64,000 nt of DNA from Micromonospora sp. DSM 45708 (GTDB lineage Bacteria; Actinomycetota; Actinomycetes; Mycobacteriales; Micromonosporaceae), in the NCBI RefSeq assembly GCF_039566955.1, contig NZ_CP154796.1, positions 2,294,001 to 2,358,000 of the forward strand. The letters are read 5' to 3'. This document shows, piece by piece, positions 26,329 to 36,092 of the stretch. A model generated the notes under the pieces. The model ran no database searches, had not been told where the DNA came from, and worked only from the letters and a program-made list of their open reading frames with translations. Within the stretch, counting starts at the first letter, position 1. Each line of letters opens with the position of its first letter. Both the position numbers and the translations under genes were made by a program.

Positions 26329-27566
26329 CTCTGCTTCCGGACACCGGTTCCGTGACCCGCCGCGAGCACCACCTGCGGCGGGTCCGCACCGGATTCGTGG
26401 TCAGCCAGGTCTTCTTCGGCCTCGCGACCAGCCTCTTCGACATGTACTACGCGCTGTTCCTGGGGCAGGTGGGCATCCCGCCGGCGGGCGCGGGGCAGGT
26501 CTTCTCGGTCGGCTTCACCGTCATGGCGGTGATCGTGCTGCCGCTGAGCGCCTTCACCGACCGGCTCGGCCTGGAACCCATGATGCTGCTCAGCAGCTTC
26601 GGCTTCGCCGGCACGATGCTGGCGATCCCGTTCGTCGACAGCCTCTCCGGCCACCTGCTGCTGTTCGGTCTCAACAGCGTCTGCTCCGCTTTGATGCTGG
26701 TCAGTGTCAACGCCGTGCTCGCCTCGGCCATCCACGACGAGCAGGAACGCTTCGCGCTGTTCCGGACCGGCTTCGTCGCCTTCCTCACCGCCTCCGCGGT
26801 CGGCAACGTGGTCGGCGTGCTGCTCGCGCGCGTCGGCGAGGAGAGCGCCGGCTGGTACCGCTTCGACCTGCTGTGTTCGGCCGTCCTGGCGGTGCTGATC
26901 GGTGTCGCCCGGCTCGCGATGTGGCGCCGCGACGCGGGGCCGGCGCTCGCGCCCGGCGAGTCCCGCCCCCCGGTGCTGCCGGCGCTGCGCGCCAACGCCG
27001 GTCACCTCGCCGGCCTGTTCGTCCTCGCCGTCCTCGTCGGCGGCGCCGGCGTCCTCGCCATCCGCTTCATCAACCTGGTGGCCGTCAACTACCTGCACCT
27101 GGCCACCGAGTCGCTGGGCTGGCTCCTGGTCGCGGACCGCCTGGCCAGCGTCCTGGGCATCTTCGTCCTGTTCCCCCTGATGAAGCGCGGCGGCGCCCTC
27201 CGGGTGGCCGGCCTCGCCATGATCGCGGCCCTGTTCCTCCAGGTGCTGAGCGCCACCGCCGGCACGGCCAGCCTCTTCGTTCTCTGGTACCTGCTGCGCC
27301 AGGGGGCGCACTACGCCCAGATGCCGGTCCTCGACAACCTCGCCAACAGCCGGGCCGCGCAGGGCACCCGCGCCTTCGTGAACGGTGTCCAGCGGATGGG
27401 CATCTTCACCGGCAGCGCCGTGGCCTCGCTCGCCTACGGGACCCTGATGTCGGCCGGCCGCTACCGGGGCGCCGTCGTCCTCTCCGGCGTGCTCTCCCTC
27501 CTGGCCGGCGTGATGTACCTGGTCCAGTCACACGTCGGGCTCCGCCGTCGAGGCGCGGATCAGTGA
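26325..27566 (+). CDS. MFS exporter 2 of the gene cluster
   Basis: A 413-residue membrane protein with about 12 hydrophobic helices; loop 2-3 reads PLSAFTDRLGLEPMMLLSS, a degenerate MFS motif A. It is the last gene of the Dap operon, starts at GTG overlapping the carbamoyltransferase stop, with AGGAG upstream. Probable exporter for the finished compound or a shuttle for an intermediate. Its 3' end is only 4 bp from the convergent radical SAM gene. Confidence 0.85.
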
Positions 27567-27570
27567 GGCG

Positions 27571-29025
27571 CTACCCGAGCTCGGTGTGCATGATGGCTTC
27601 CACCAGGACCTCGCCGGTGGACGTCAGCGTGACGGAGCCGGCGTCGCGGTCCGTGGCGAGCAGGCCGCGGCGCTCCAGGGCGGCGAAGGCGCTGCCCCAC
27701 GGCTCGTCGAACAGGGACCGGCCCTCGAACCGTTCCCGGTGCAGGTCGTCGCGCAGCGGTTGCAGCGTCGACAGGGCCATCTTGATCGACCGGGACTCGG
27801 TGGCCAGTGGGCCGAAACGGGTGACCGAGGCCAGCGGCAGCACACCGGCCTCCACCGCCTCGACGTAACGCCTCTCGTTGACCTCGGTCATCGCCTCCGA
27901 GCGTCGGCAACTGGAGCTGCCGCCCAGGCCGATGGCGACCTCGGCGTCCTGCCGGTCCTGGTCCACCATGATGGCCTTCCACGTCTCCGGGGCGTGCCCG
28001 GCCCGGTGGAAGTACATGGTCGGGTGCTCCCGGTAGCCCGCCGCGGTCAACCCACCGGCCAGCACGTCGCGCATCTGGTACTGCTCGCCGAGGGTGGGCC
28101 AGTGGTGGCCGGCGGCGGCGAGCCGGTCCCGGTAGCCGGCGAACTGCCAGGCGGCGGGCCGGTCACCGGAGACACCGGTGCGGGTGTCGGCGTACGAGCG
28201 CAGGTGCAGCTTGGTGCAGACCAGGCCGGGCACCTCGTACGCCCGTACGGTGTCGAGGTCACGCCGCACGCTGTCGACGGTCTGGTCGAGCAGTCCGTAC
28301 ATCAGGTCGACGGTCACCCAGTCGAAGCCGAGCCGGCGGGTGTTCGCCAGGAAGGCCCGGCACTCGACGGCGTCGTGCTCCCGCCCGGACAGCCGCAGCA
28401 CCGGGTCGTCGAACGACTGCACTCCGCAGGACAGCTTGCGGCAGCCCTGCTCCAGCAGGAACTCCAACAGCGGCTCGGTGAAGGTGGTCGGATCGCCCTC
28501 GAACCGGATGGGGGTGTCCGGGGCGAAGGCGAAGTTGTTGCGGTAGAAGTCGAGCAGCCGGGCCACCGCGTCGAGCGACATCAGAGACGGGGTGCCGCCG
28601 AAGACGTTGAACTCGCCGATCGGCGCGTCGCGGAGGTTCGGCACCCGGTCGAGCCAGAGCCGGGCCTCCCGGATGTTGAGGTCGACCCACCGGTCCACCT
28701 TGGCCCGGGTGACCGTCGGGTCGCCCTTGACCAGCACCACCGGGTACTGGCAGAACCGGCACCGGTAACTGCAGGTCGGGATGTAGGACCACAGGTGGAT
28801 GGGCCGGGTGTTCGCCAGTTGCGCGTTGAGGTCGTCGAGGAAGGAGTCCACGGGTGCGTCGGGGATGTCGCCGGGAAAGACGTGCGACCCGAACGGGTCG
28901 AGGGCGACGTACTCGAGCAGCCGGCGGTTCTCCGGTGCGGCGAGCACGTCCACGACGGCGGGTCGCGGATGGCCGGGATCCAGGCGGGACAGCGAGGTCA
29001 GCGCGTCCTCGTAGGCGTCGCTCAT
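27571..29025 (-). CDS. HemN-like radical SAM enzyme 3
   Basis: A 484-residue protein with the cluster motif C-SYR-C-RF-C in LWSYIPTCSYRCRFCQYPV, a degenerate glycine motif (NVFGGTPSLMS instead of GGGTP) and a HemN-like C-terminus (RRYVEAVEAGVLP ... winged helix ending TSTGEVLVEAIMHTELG). It is more divergent than enzymes 1 and 2. The ATG overlaps the glycosyltransferase stop (TGATG), so the two form a bicistronic unit. Suggested role is modification of a glycosylated or sugar-precursor intermediate, but substrate is unknown. Confidence 0.85.
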   Translation of the reverse strand: MSDAYEDALTSLSRLDPGHPRPAVVDVLAAPENRRLLEYVALDPFGSHVFPGDIPDAPVDSFLDDLNAQLANTRPIHLWSYIPTCSYRCRFCQYPVVLVKGDPTVTRAKVDRWVDLNIREARLWLDRVPNLRDAPIGEFNVFGGTPSLMSLDAVARLLDFYRNNFAFAPDTPIRFEGDPTTFTEPLLEFLLEQGCRKLSCGVQSFDDPVLRLSGREHDAVECRAFLANTRRLGFDWVTVDLMYGLLDQTVDSVRRDLDTVRAYEVPGLVCTKLHLRSYADTRTGVSGDRPAAWQFAGYRDRLAAAGHHWPTLGEQYQMRDVLAGGLTAAGYREHPTMYFHRAGHAPETWKAIMVDQDRQDAEVAIGLGGSSSCRRSEAMTEVNERRYVEAVEAGVLPLASVTRFGPLATESRSIKMALSTLQPLRDDLHRERFEGRSLFDEPWGSAFAALERRGLLATDRDAGSVTLTSTGEVLVEAIMHTELG

Positions 29026-31781
29026 CAGAACACCCCTCCGTTGCCGAAGTAGTCGTGTGCCGCGCCGGATTCGCGGTCCTCGCAGTAGTGGCGGACGAAG
29101 TCGCGGAACCGCCCGGGATCGCCCTCCTCCCGGATGTCCTGGAGGCAGTCCGGCAGCGGCGGCGGATATCCGATGTCCGGCCCGACCGTGGCGCGGAGCC
29201 GGGCGAACAGCTCCGCCGCGAACTCGAAGTAGAGCCGGAAGCTGGGGGACTTGTAGGAGTGGATGGGCACGAAGTCGATCAACCGACTCTCGGCCCTGAT
29301 CTCGGCGATGCGTCGCGCCAGCCGGTCCGCCAGCGCGGGCGTGAAGAACTCGATCACCGCGCGCTCGTGGAGCAGGGCCGGGGTCAGCAGCACCGGAAGG
29401 ATCATGTTCTTCGGCACGAAGTCCTTGATCGAGAACTCCCACGCCTGGACCGCCTCGTCCTCGGTGAGGTCCACGACCGAGGAGCGGGCGGCGGCTGGGC
29501 GGATGTCGCGCATGGTGATGATGCCGCCGGCGCCGTACGCCCGTCCGGCGATCACCTCGTCGATCGCGTGGTCGACCCGGCGAGGGTTGATCTCCACCCG
29601 GGAACCGGGCACGTAGGTGATGTCGTCGCCGCTGGCCCGGACCAGAATGCCGAAGTCCCAGTCGTCGGAGAGGTGGTTGACGAACCGGCCGTCCTTGAGC
29701 TGGTAGGACAGCTCGATGCCGCCCACCCGCTCGTAGGCCTGCCGCTCCACCGCGAACCCCTTGCCGTCGGGGAAGCCGCCGAACAGGCCGAACGTCACCG
29801 CCCGGCACCGCAGTGTCCGGTCGATCGCGTCCCAGAGCAACGGCCGGTCGGTGAAGTGCTCCCGGTCGTAGTAGTAGTCGCAGACCCCGATCGCGGCCTT
29901 GCCGCCGTCCATCGCCGTCAGCAGCGTCGACAACCAGTACCTGTCGACGCGGCAGTCGGCGTCCGCCGAGACGAGGTAGAACGGGCGCGGGCCGGTGTCG
30001 GACGCGTCGCGCCGGCGGGCCCGCTCGGCGGCGAGGTCCATGCCGGCCTTCCGGGCGCACGACACGCCCTGCGCGGACTCCCCGATGACGTGCACGCGCA
30101 ACCCCGGATGGGCGGCGGCCAGTCGGCGCGCCCGGGCCACGGTGTCGTCGGTCGAGTTGTTGTCGACCAGCAGCACGTCGAACAGCGCCCGGTCGAGGGG
30201 GCCGTCGGGCCCGCGCTGGCCGGCCAGCGATCCGAGCACCGCGGCGAGGTTGGCCGCCTCGTTGAGCACCGGCAGGACGACGGTCATCCGGGTGCCCGCC
30301 GGCAGGGCGGGCACGGCGTCCCGCCCCACCCGGCCGTACACCTCGGGGGCCGCCGGCCCGGGCCGGCGGGCGGGCGCCGGTGCGGCACCGAGCAACTCGT
30401 CCACCACCTCCGCGGCCCGGTTGGCGGCGAAATAGCGCTTGCCGCGGGTGTGGTTGAACGCCGCCACCCGGCGGTGCAGGACCGGGTTGGTGAGCAGTTC
30501 GGCGACCTCGGCGACGAACGCGTCGGTGATCGGCGCCTCGTCGGTGGTGGTCACGTCGAGCACCGGTGCGTGCAGCCCCTTGCTGCCGTACACGGCGTCG
30601 TACATCTCGTAGCGGGTGGTCAGGTAGGGCACCCCGGAGGCGATCGACTCACCGATCGGGTTCCCGTAGCTCTCGTAGTCGTACGAGGTCAGGAACGACG
30701 TCAGGTCGGCCTGCGCGAGCAGGTCCGCCACCGTGTGGCCGCGTTCCGGGCCGGGGGGCACGTCACGGGGCGCCAGCCGGCCACCGAAGACCACCCGGTG
30801 TCCGACCTGCCGGTGCTCGGCGTACGCCCGCAGCGCCGCGGCCGTGGCCGGGTGTTCGGTGGGATCGCCGGCGACGAACAGGTAGACCTTCCGGTCGACG
30901 GTTCGGTCGGCGAACCACCGGATCAACCGGGCGAGCAGGTCGATGTCGCGGTCGATCCGCTTCTGCGGCACCAGCCGGGTGAAGCGTGCGATCAGGGCCG
31001 CGTCGTCGGGGATCCCGTGGTGCGCCCGGAACCGCCGGTCGATCCGGTCCGGCTCCGCCGGCTCGAACCGGAACGAGTTGTGCAGCACGCGGATGTCCCG
31101 TAGCCCGGGGGACCAGTCCAGGGTGCGGCGACGGGCCTGCTCGTGCAGGGCGAGGTAGCGGATGTGCGGCGAGTCGACCGGGCGCACCGCGTGCGGATAG
31201 GGGGGAACGCCGTACTTTCCGGTGGCCGGCTCACTGGTCCACATCAGGTCGTGGTCACGCCACAGCACGTAGGTGCCCAGGCCCTTTTCCCGGCCGTACC
31301 GTTCGATGGCGCGGTGGAGCGCCCGGGTGTACGCGATGTTCTCCGGCAGCGTGCCGTTCTCCACCAGCACAGCCGTCACCGAGTGGCGACGCCAGGTGGC
31401 GACGATCCGGTCGGCGATCGCGTCGCTGACCGCGTCGGTCCGGGACGGCAGGGTGCCGCCGTGGCGTACGGCGTGCAGCGTGTCGCGGACGAACGCCGGG
31501 TCGTAGCCGGCGACGTCGGCGAGCCCGTCGACCCGGGCCAGCTCGATCCAGGACGGCAGGCACCGGGCCTCGTCGGTGTAGGGATCGAAGAAACGGTTCT
31601 TGTCCTCCTTGATGTCGTACCCGATGTCCAGCAGCACGCGGTGGCCGCGTCGGCGGAACACGTCGGCGAGCTTGATGAACTCGACCACGATTCCGGACAC
31701 CGGCGTGGCGTCGAAGGAGACACCCCAGAGGACGGCGGTCTTCGGCTCGCTCGCCAGTGGCGTGTCGAGGGGAAGGTGCAT
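29025..31781 (-). CDS. Bifunctional GT4-GT2 glycosyltransferase fusion
   Basis: A 918-residue protein with two transferases. Residues ~1-480 form a GT-B (GT4-type) enzyme: ARFTRLVPQKRIDRDIDLLARLI and the E-x7-E motif in YESYGNPIGESIASG. Residues ~510-900 form a GT-A (GT2-type) enzyme: VVLPVLNEAANLAAVLGSL, LLVDNNSTDDT and the DxD-like VSADADCRVD. No membrane segment or signal peptide. ATG 31,781 is preferred over 31,820 because AGGGAG lies just upstream. It could add two sugars in sequence. First gene of a two-gene unit with radical SAM enzyme 3; divergent from the regulator. Confidence 0.85.
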   Translation of the reverse strand: MHLPLDTPLASEPKTAVLWGVSFDATPVSGIVVEFIKLADVFRRRGHRVLLDIGYDIKEDKNRFFDPYTDEARCLPSWIELARVDGLADVAGYDPAFVRDTLHAVRHGGTLPSRTDAVSDAIADRIVATWRRHSVTAVLVENGTLPENIAYTRALHRAIERYGREKGLGTYVLWRDHDLMWTSEPATGKYGVPPYPHAVRPVDSPHIRYLALHEQARRRTLDWSPGLRDIRVLHNSFRFEPAEPDRIDRRFRAHHGIPDDAALIARFTRLVPQKRIDRDIDLLARLIRWFADRTVDRKVYLFVAGDPTEHPATAAALRAYAEHRQVGHRVVFGGRLAPRDVPPGPERGHTVADLLAQADLTSFLTSYDYESYGNPIGESIASGVPYLTTRYEMYDAVYGSKGLHAPVLDVTTTDEAPITDAFVAEVAELLTNPVLHRRVAAFNHTRGKRYFAANRAAEVVDELLGAAPAPARRPGPAAPEVYGRVGRDAVPALPAGTRMTVVLPVLNEAANLAAVLGSLAGQRGPDGPLDRALFDVLLVDNNSTDDTVARARRLAAAHPGLRVHVIGESAQGVSCARKAGMDLAAERARRRDASDTGPRPFYLVSADADCRVDRYWLSTLLTAMDGGKAAIGVCDYYYDREHFTDRPLLWDAIDRTLRCRAVTFGLFGGFPDGKGFAVERQAYERVGGIELSYQLKDGRFVNHLSDDWDFGILVRASGDDITYVPGSRVEINPRRVDHAIDEVIAGRAYGAGGIITMRDIRPAAARSSVVDLTEDEAVQAWEFSIKDFVPKNMILPVLLTPALLHERAVIEFFTPALADRLARRIAEIRAESRLIDFVPIHSYKSPSFRLYFEFAAELFARLRATVGPDIGYPPPLPDCLQDIREEGDPGRFRDFVRHYCEDRESGAAHDYFGNGGVF

Positions 31782-31952
31782 CCGGATCTCCCTTGTCCGA
31801 AAGGCACGGACGGCGATCACGCGCCGCAGCGGTGGCGATCTGCCGAGCCTACGACGCCCCGCCGACTGACGCTCTGCGGTCGACAGGTCCCCGTGAGTGA
31901 ACCAGTGTCCTAGGACGCCCTACGGGTGGTGCCCCGCCCGACATGGTGATGC

Positions 31953-31970
31953 TCACAGTCCGTCCACAGT
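31953..31970 (+). promoter_or_regulatory. SARP-box-like direct repeat
   Basis: Heptamers TCACAGT (31,953-31,959) and CCACAGT (31,964-31,970) are separated by four bases, an 11-bp period as in binding sites of SARP regulators. It lies between the divergent glycosyltransferase and regulator genes. Only two repeats are seen. Confidence 0.35.
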
Positions 31971-32045
31971 GACCTCCGGAGGGTGATCGTCATGGGATCA
32001 TCGATCCGCGTTACGTCACTGCGGGCGTCGGGTGGTTGGGGGAAC

Positions 32046-34451
32046 ATGCCGACAGGTCAGGTGCAGCGTGACCGGTTCGGGGCGGTGCTCAGGGGGTTCC
32101 GGCTGGAACGGGGGCTGACCCAGGAGGAGCTTGCCGAGGCGGCCGGGTCCAGCGTCCGCGGCATCCGGGAGATGGAGCGCGGTCGGGTGCGCAGCCCGCA
32201 ACGGCGGACCGTGGTGCTGCTCGCCGACGCCCTGCGGCTGGCCGGGGCGGACCGCGACCGCTTCGTCGCCCTGGCCCGGGCCGAGCGGCAGTCGTACGAC
32301 CGCCCGGTCGTGCCGGACGACCACCCGGCGGTGGTCGTGCCCGGGGAGCTTCCGGCGCCCCTTCCGGACCTGACCGGCCGCGCGGAGCTCCTGGACCGGC
32401 TCTCGACGCTGGCCGCCGACGCCGCCGCCGGGCGGCCGGACACCGCCTCGGTGGTGGTGTTGCACGGTCCGCCGGGGATCGGCAAGACCAGCCTCGCCGT
32501 CGCGGCCGGACAACGACTCGGCCCGGCCTTCGCAGGTGGGCAGCTCTTCGTCGACCTGCGGGGGGTCCCGCCGGCCGGGCCGGTCGACCCGGCCGAGGCG
32601 CTGGCCGGGTTGCTGCGGTCGCTCGGGGTGCCGGACGGCCGGGTACCGGTGTCACCGGCCGAACGGGGTGGCCTGTTCCGCACCCTCTCGCGGGACCGGC
32701 CGCTGCTGCTGGTCCTGGACGACGCCGCGGACGAGGCCCAGGTGCGTCCACTGCTGCCGGCCGGGCACCGGTGCCTCGTGCTGGTCACCTGTCGACGTCC
32801 GCTGACCGGTCTGGCCGGTGCGGTCCGTCAGCCGCTCGACCTGCTCTCCCCGGCGGCCGGTCGGCTGCTGCTCACCGCGATCGTCGGTGCCGACCGGATC
32901 GCCGCCGAGCCGGCCGCCGCGGATCAACTCGTCAAGCTCTGCGGCCGGCTGCCGTTGGCCCTCCGGATCGCCGGCAACCGCCTCGCCAGCCGACCGCAGT
33001 GGTCGGTCGGCCGGCTCGTCGACCTGCTTCACGACCAGCGCCGACGGCTGACCGTGCTGACCGCCGGCGACCTGGACGTCCGGTCCGCGTTCGAGGTCTC
33101 CTACCGGCAGCTGGACCGGACGACCGCGCGGGTGTTCCGGCGTGCCTCGCTGATCCCCGGCACCGACTTCGCCGCCGCGCTGGTCGCCGCCGTGGCCGGC
33201 ACCGACGAGGACACCGCGGCGGCGGCGTTGGAGGAGCTGGTCGAGGCCGGCGTGCTCCGGCCCGCGGGGGACCGGTACCAGTTCCACGACCTGGTGCGGC
33301 TCTACGCCTCCGAACGCCTCGACGTCGAGGAGCACCGGAGCTCCCGGACGAGGGCGCACGACCGGATGGTCGACTGGCTGCTGCGGCGTACCCGGCAGGC
33401 CGGGGCGATGTTCGAACCGGTGGCAGGCCGGGCCGACTCGGAGTTCGACGACGACCGGGCGGCGGCGCACTGGCTGGACCGGGAGTCCGGCAACTGGCTG
33501 GCGGCGCTGCGCGACGCGTCCCGGCGCGGTCGGCACGCCGACGTGGTCGCCGTCGCCCGGGCACTGCACTGGTACTCCGACGCCAACAGCCACCGGCACT
33601 CCTGGGACGAGATCTTCTCGCTCGGGCTGGCCGCGGCCCGGGCCGCCGGCAGCCCGCACGACGAGGCCGTCCTGCTGAACTTCCTCGGGTGGGCCCGGTA
33701 CTTCTGCCGGGACCGCAACACCGACGGGCTGGCCGCCTTCGGCCGGGCGCTGGACCTGGCCCGGCGCATCGGGGACCGCCGCGAGGAGGCGTGGGCGCTG
33801 ACCTACATCGCCGCCATCCACGTCCGGACCGGGCACGGCGGGTCGGCCGTCGACCACAGCCACCGGGCCGTCGCCCTGTTCCGCGCGATCGGGTACGCGC
33901 TCGGCGAGCACAGCGCGGCGAGCGTGCAGGGCGCGGCGCTGGCCGCGCTCGGCCGGTTCGCCGAGGCGGCCGAGTTGCACCGCGACGTGCTGGCGTTCCA
34001 CGGCCGGGGCAACGGCCTCAGTCGTACCGGCGCGGCGGTGGCCTCGGCCGGCGCGATGATGAGCCTCGGCGCGGACCTGGCCGGGATGGGCCGGTGGCGG
34101 GACGCCGCCGACCAGTACGCCCGCGCCCGGCGGGTGTTCCAGCGGTGCGGCGCGACGTTCAGCGAGGCCAACGCCGTGCACCGGTACGGGCTCGCGCTTC
34201 AGGCGTTGGGTGAGGCCCAGGCGGCGGCCGAGGCGCTGCGGGCGGCGTTGGCCCTGTACGCCGCGCTGTCCTGCCCGTGGTGGGAGGCGCAGACGCTGTA
34301 CGCGCTCGCGGCGCTGGCCGACGCGGACCCGGACCTGGCCGACGACGCCCGCCGGTTGCGCCGGCGGGCGCTCGACCGGTGCGGCGAACTGGACGCCCCC
34401 GAGGTGCGGACGCTGCGCGCCACGTTGCGACGGGAACTGGCCGGGCCCTGA
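32046..34451 (+). CDS. XRE-NB-ARC-TPR transcriptional regulator
   Basis: About 801 residues. The N-terminus is an XRE-type helix-turn-helix (FGAVLRGFRLERGLTQEELAEAAGSSVRGIREMERGR); then an NB-ARC/AAA-type NTPase with Walker A HGPPGIGKTS and LLLVLDDAADEAQVRPLLP; the rest is TPR-like helical repeats. This is the plan of AfsR-like ATP-dependent regulators, but with XRE instead of a SARP DNA-binding domain. ATG 32,046 has GGGGG upstream; 31,983 and 31,992 are in-frame alternatives. Position at the cluster border suggests a pathway regulator. A strong hairpin follows the stop. Confidence 0.88.
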   Translation: MPTGQVQRDRFGAVLRGFRLERGLTQEELAEAAGSSVRGIREMERGRVRSPQRRTVVLLADALRLAGADRDRFVALARAERQSYDRPVVPDDHPAVVVPGELPAPLPDLTGRAELLDRLSTLAADAAAGRPDTASVVVLHGPPGIGKTSLAVAAGQRLGPAFAGGQLFVDLRGVPPAGPVDPAEALAGLLRSLGVPDGRVPVSPAERGGLFRTLSRDRPLLLVLDDAADEAQVRPLLPAGHRCLVLVTCRRPLTGLAGAVRQPLDLLSPAAGRLLLTAIVGADRIAAEPAAADQLVKLCGRLPLALRIAGNRLASRPQWSVGRLVDLLHDQRRRLTVLTAGDLDVRSAFEVSYRQLDRTTARVFRRASLIPGTDFAAALVAAVAGTDEDTAAAALEELVEAGVLRPAGDRYQFHDLVRLYASERLDVEEHRSSRTRAHDRMVDWLLRRTRQAGAMFEPVAGRADSEFDDDRAAAHWLDRESGNWLAALRDASRRGRHADVVAVARALHWYSDANSHRHSWDEIFSLGLAAARAAGSPHDEAVLLNFLGWARYFCRDRNTDGLAAFGRALDLARRIGDRREEAWALTYIAAIHVRTGHGGSAVDHSHRAVALFRAIGYALGEHSAASVQGAALAALGRFAEAAELHRDVLAFHGRGNGLSRTGAAVASAGAMMSLGADLAGMGRWRDAADQYARARRVFQRCGATFSEANAVHRYGLALQALGEAQAAAEALRAALALYAALSCPWWEAQTLYALAALADADPDLADDARRLRRRALDRCGELDAPEVRTLRATLRRELAGP

Positions 34452-34463
34452 CCGGCACGGCGG

Positions 34464-34495
34464 CCGGGCCCCGCCGGCGATGCGGCGGGGCCCGG
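34464..34495. terminator. Bidirectional terminator hairpin
   Basis: A perfect 12-bp GC stem (34,464-34,475 with 34,484-34,495; arm CCGGGCCCCGCC) with an 8-base loop lies between the convergent regulator and protease genes, 13 bases after one stop and 14 before the other. Confidence 0.75.
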
Positions 34496-34509
34496 GTTGG
34501 TGGGGAAGG

Positions 34510-36024
34510 TCAGTTGCAGGTGGTGCCGTTGAGGGTGAACGGCACCGGAACGGCGGGGGAGCCGTCGGCGGTGAAGCCGAGGTTCACGGCGCCGCCGGTG
34601 GGGATGGTGGCGTTGTGCCCCTCGTTGGTGACGGTCACCGCCGGGCCGGTCTGCTGGAAGACGCCGTTCCAGTGGCCCTGGACGACCTGGCCGCCGGGGA
34701 AGGTCCAGCCCAGCGACCAGCCGTTGACGGCCGGGCCGTCGTTGTAGACGGTGACGCTGGCGGCGTATCCGGTGCCCCACGAGTTGGTGACGACGAAGGA
34801 GACCCGGCAGGTGCTGGCCGTCGCCGTGGCCGGCACGAGGTTGCCGTAGTCGTCGCGGGCGGTGGCGAAGTCCTGGAAGCCGAAGCCCGGACCTGCCGAC
34901 CGGGTGGTGGTGCCGGCGGCGAGCACGGTGCCGTCGGCGTTGACGGCGTAGACCGGACCACCGCTGTCGCCGCCCCGGGCGGCCTCGTCGCCGTCGAGCT
35001 GGGTGGCCTCGACGAGGTCCTCGATGTCGTCGTAGTGGAATTCGACCCGCAGGTCGCAGACGGGGCCGCCGAGCACACCCGCGGAGGTGTACCCGGACTG
35101 GCACAGCAGTTGGCCGGGGAAGACCTCGGTCCAGCCGGTCACCCGGGCGCGGACCTCGTCGTGCTGGCCGCCGACGTAGATGTGGTCGCCCGGCGCGGAC
35201 GTCGAAATGATCATCGTGTCGTGGTCGTCGTTGCTGTCGACGGCGTAGCCGACGAGCGTGCCGGTGCCGGTGGACGTGTTCCAGCCGACGTGCCAGGGCG
35301 AGCCGATGGCGCCGCAGTGCTCGGCGGTGAGGACGTAGCCGGCGTTGGTGTCCGCGTTGCGGACGCCGAAGCCGGCGGTGCACCCGGGGGTGGTGAATCC
35401 GATGCCCGCCCCGCCGTCGAACGGCGCGGCGTCGTCGGCCCGCGACCGCTGCACCAGCCGGTCGCGGGTGACCACGCTGGTACGGACGCCGGTGACCGGC
35501 AGCTTCGGCAGCGCGACGCCCGGGGTGCGGTCGACGGCGATCTCGATGCCGCTGCCGTCGGTGCGCAGTCGGACCGAGCGGCCGGCGCCGGCCGGGCCGG
35601 CTTCCACCACCGGGGTGAGTCGGGCGGCGGCCTTGCGCAGGTCGGCGCGGGAGTAGGCGGCGCCGGCCACCTCGACCGGCGCGGTGCGGCGGGCGGCAGT
35701 GACGGCCGCGGTGACGTCGGCGGGCGGCGCACCCTTCCACCACAGGGTGACGTGGTCGTCGACCAGGCCGATGCCGGCGTAGCCGCGGGCCGGCGTGCGC
35801 TCCACCGCGGTGCGGATGACGTTTGCGGCGTCGACCAGCGGGGCCTGGGCGACCATCCGGTCCACGGTCTGCGTCGGGATGACGTCGAGGATGGTCCTGT
35901 GGGTGCCGGCCGCCCCCGGCCGGTCGGATGCCGCGTGCCCGGCGAGGGGACCGGTGAGCGTCGTCGCGCCGATCACCGCTCCGGCGACCACCGTACGGGT
36001 GATCGCTTTCCGAATGTGTGTCAT
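34510..36024 (-). CDS. Secreted S1 family serine protease (streptogrisin/alpha-lytic type) with C-terminal CBM2
   Basis: A 504-residue secreted preproprotein: signal peptide (KAITRTVVAGAVIGATTLTGPLAGHA), a pro-region of ~160 residues, then a chymotrypsin-fold domain with His in LTAEHCG, Asp in NDDHDTMII and Ser in ARGGDSGGP, and paired cysteines. The last ~100 residues form a CBM2 cellulose/chitin-binding module (STCRVSFVVTNSWGTGYAASVTVYNDG ... FTLNGTTCN). The binding module would hold the protease on plant or fungal wall material. Confidence 0.92.
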   Translation of the reverse strand: MTHIRKAITRTVVAGAVIGATTLTGPLAGHAASDRPGAAGTHRTILDVIPTQTVDRMVAQAPLVDAANVIRTAVERTPARGYAGIGLVDDHVTLWWKGAPPADVTAAVTAARRTAPVEVAGAAYSRADLRKAAARLTPVVEAGPAGAGRSVRLRTDGSGIEIAVDRTPGVALPKLPVTGVRTSVVTRDRLVQRSRADDAAPFDGGAGIGFTTPGCTAGFGVRNADTNAGYVLTAEHCGAIGSPWHVGWNTSTGTGTLVGYAVDSNDDHDTMIISTSAPGDHIYVGGQHDEVRARVTGWTEVFPGQLLCQSGYTSAGVLGGPVCDLRVEFHYDDIEDLVEATQLDGDEAARGGDSGGPVYAVNADGTVLAAGTTTRSAGPGFGFQDFATARDDYGNLVPATATASTCRVSFVVTNSWGTGYAASVTVYNDGPAVNGWSLGWTFPGGQVVQGHWNGVFQQTGPAVTVTNEGHNATIPTGGAVNLGFTADGSPAVPVPFTLNGTTCN

Positions 36025-36070
36025 GACGCTGAGTCAAGCAACGTCCGATGTGGGGGGACAGGCAGGACGC

Positions 36071-36092
36071 CCGGCAGGAGTCAACCTGCCGG
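36071..36092 (-). terminator. Hairpin overlapping the SDR stop codon
   Basis: CCGGCAGG and its complement CCTGCCGG with a 6-base loop; the loop contains the TGA stop of the minus-strand SDR gene (36,083-36,081). Likely terminator in the short gap before the protease gene start. Confidence 0.45.
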
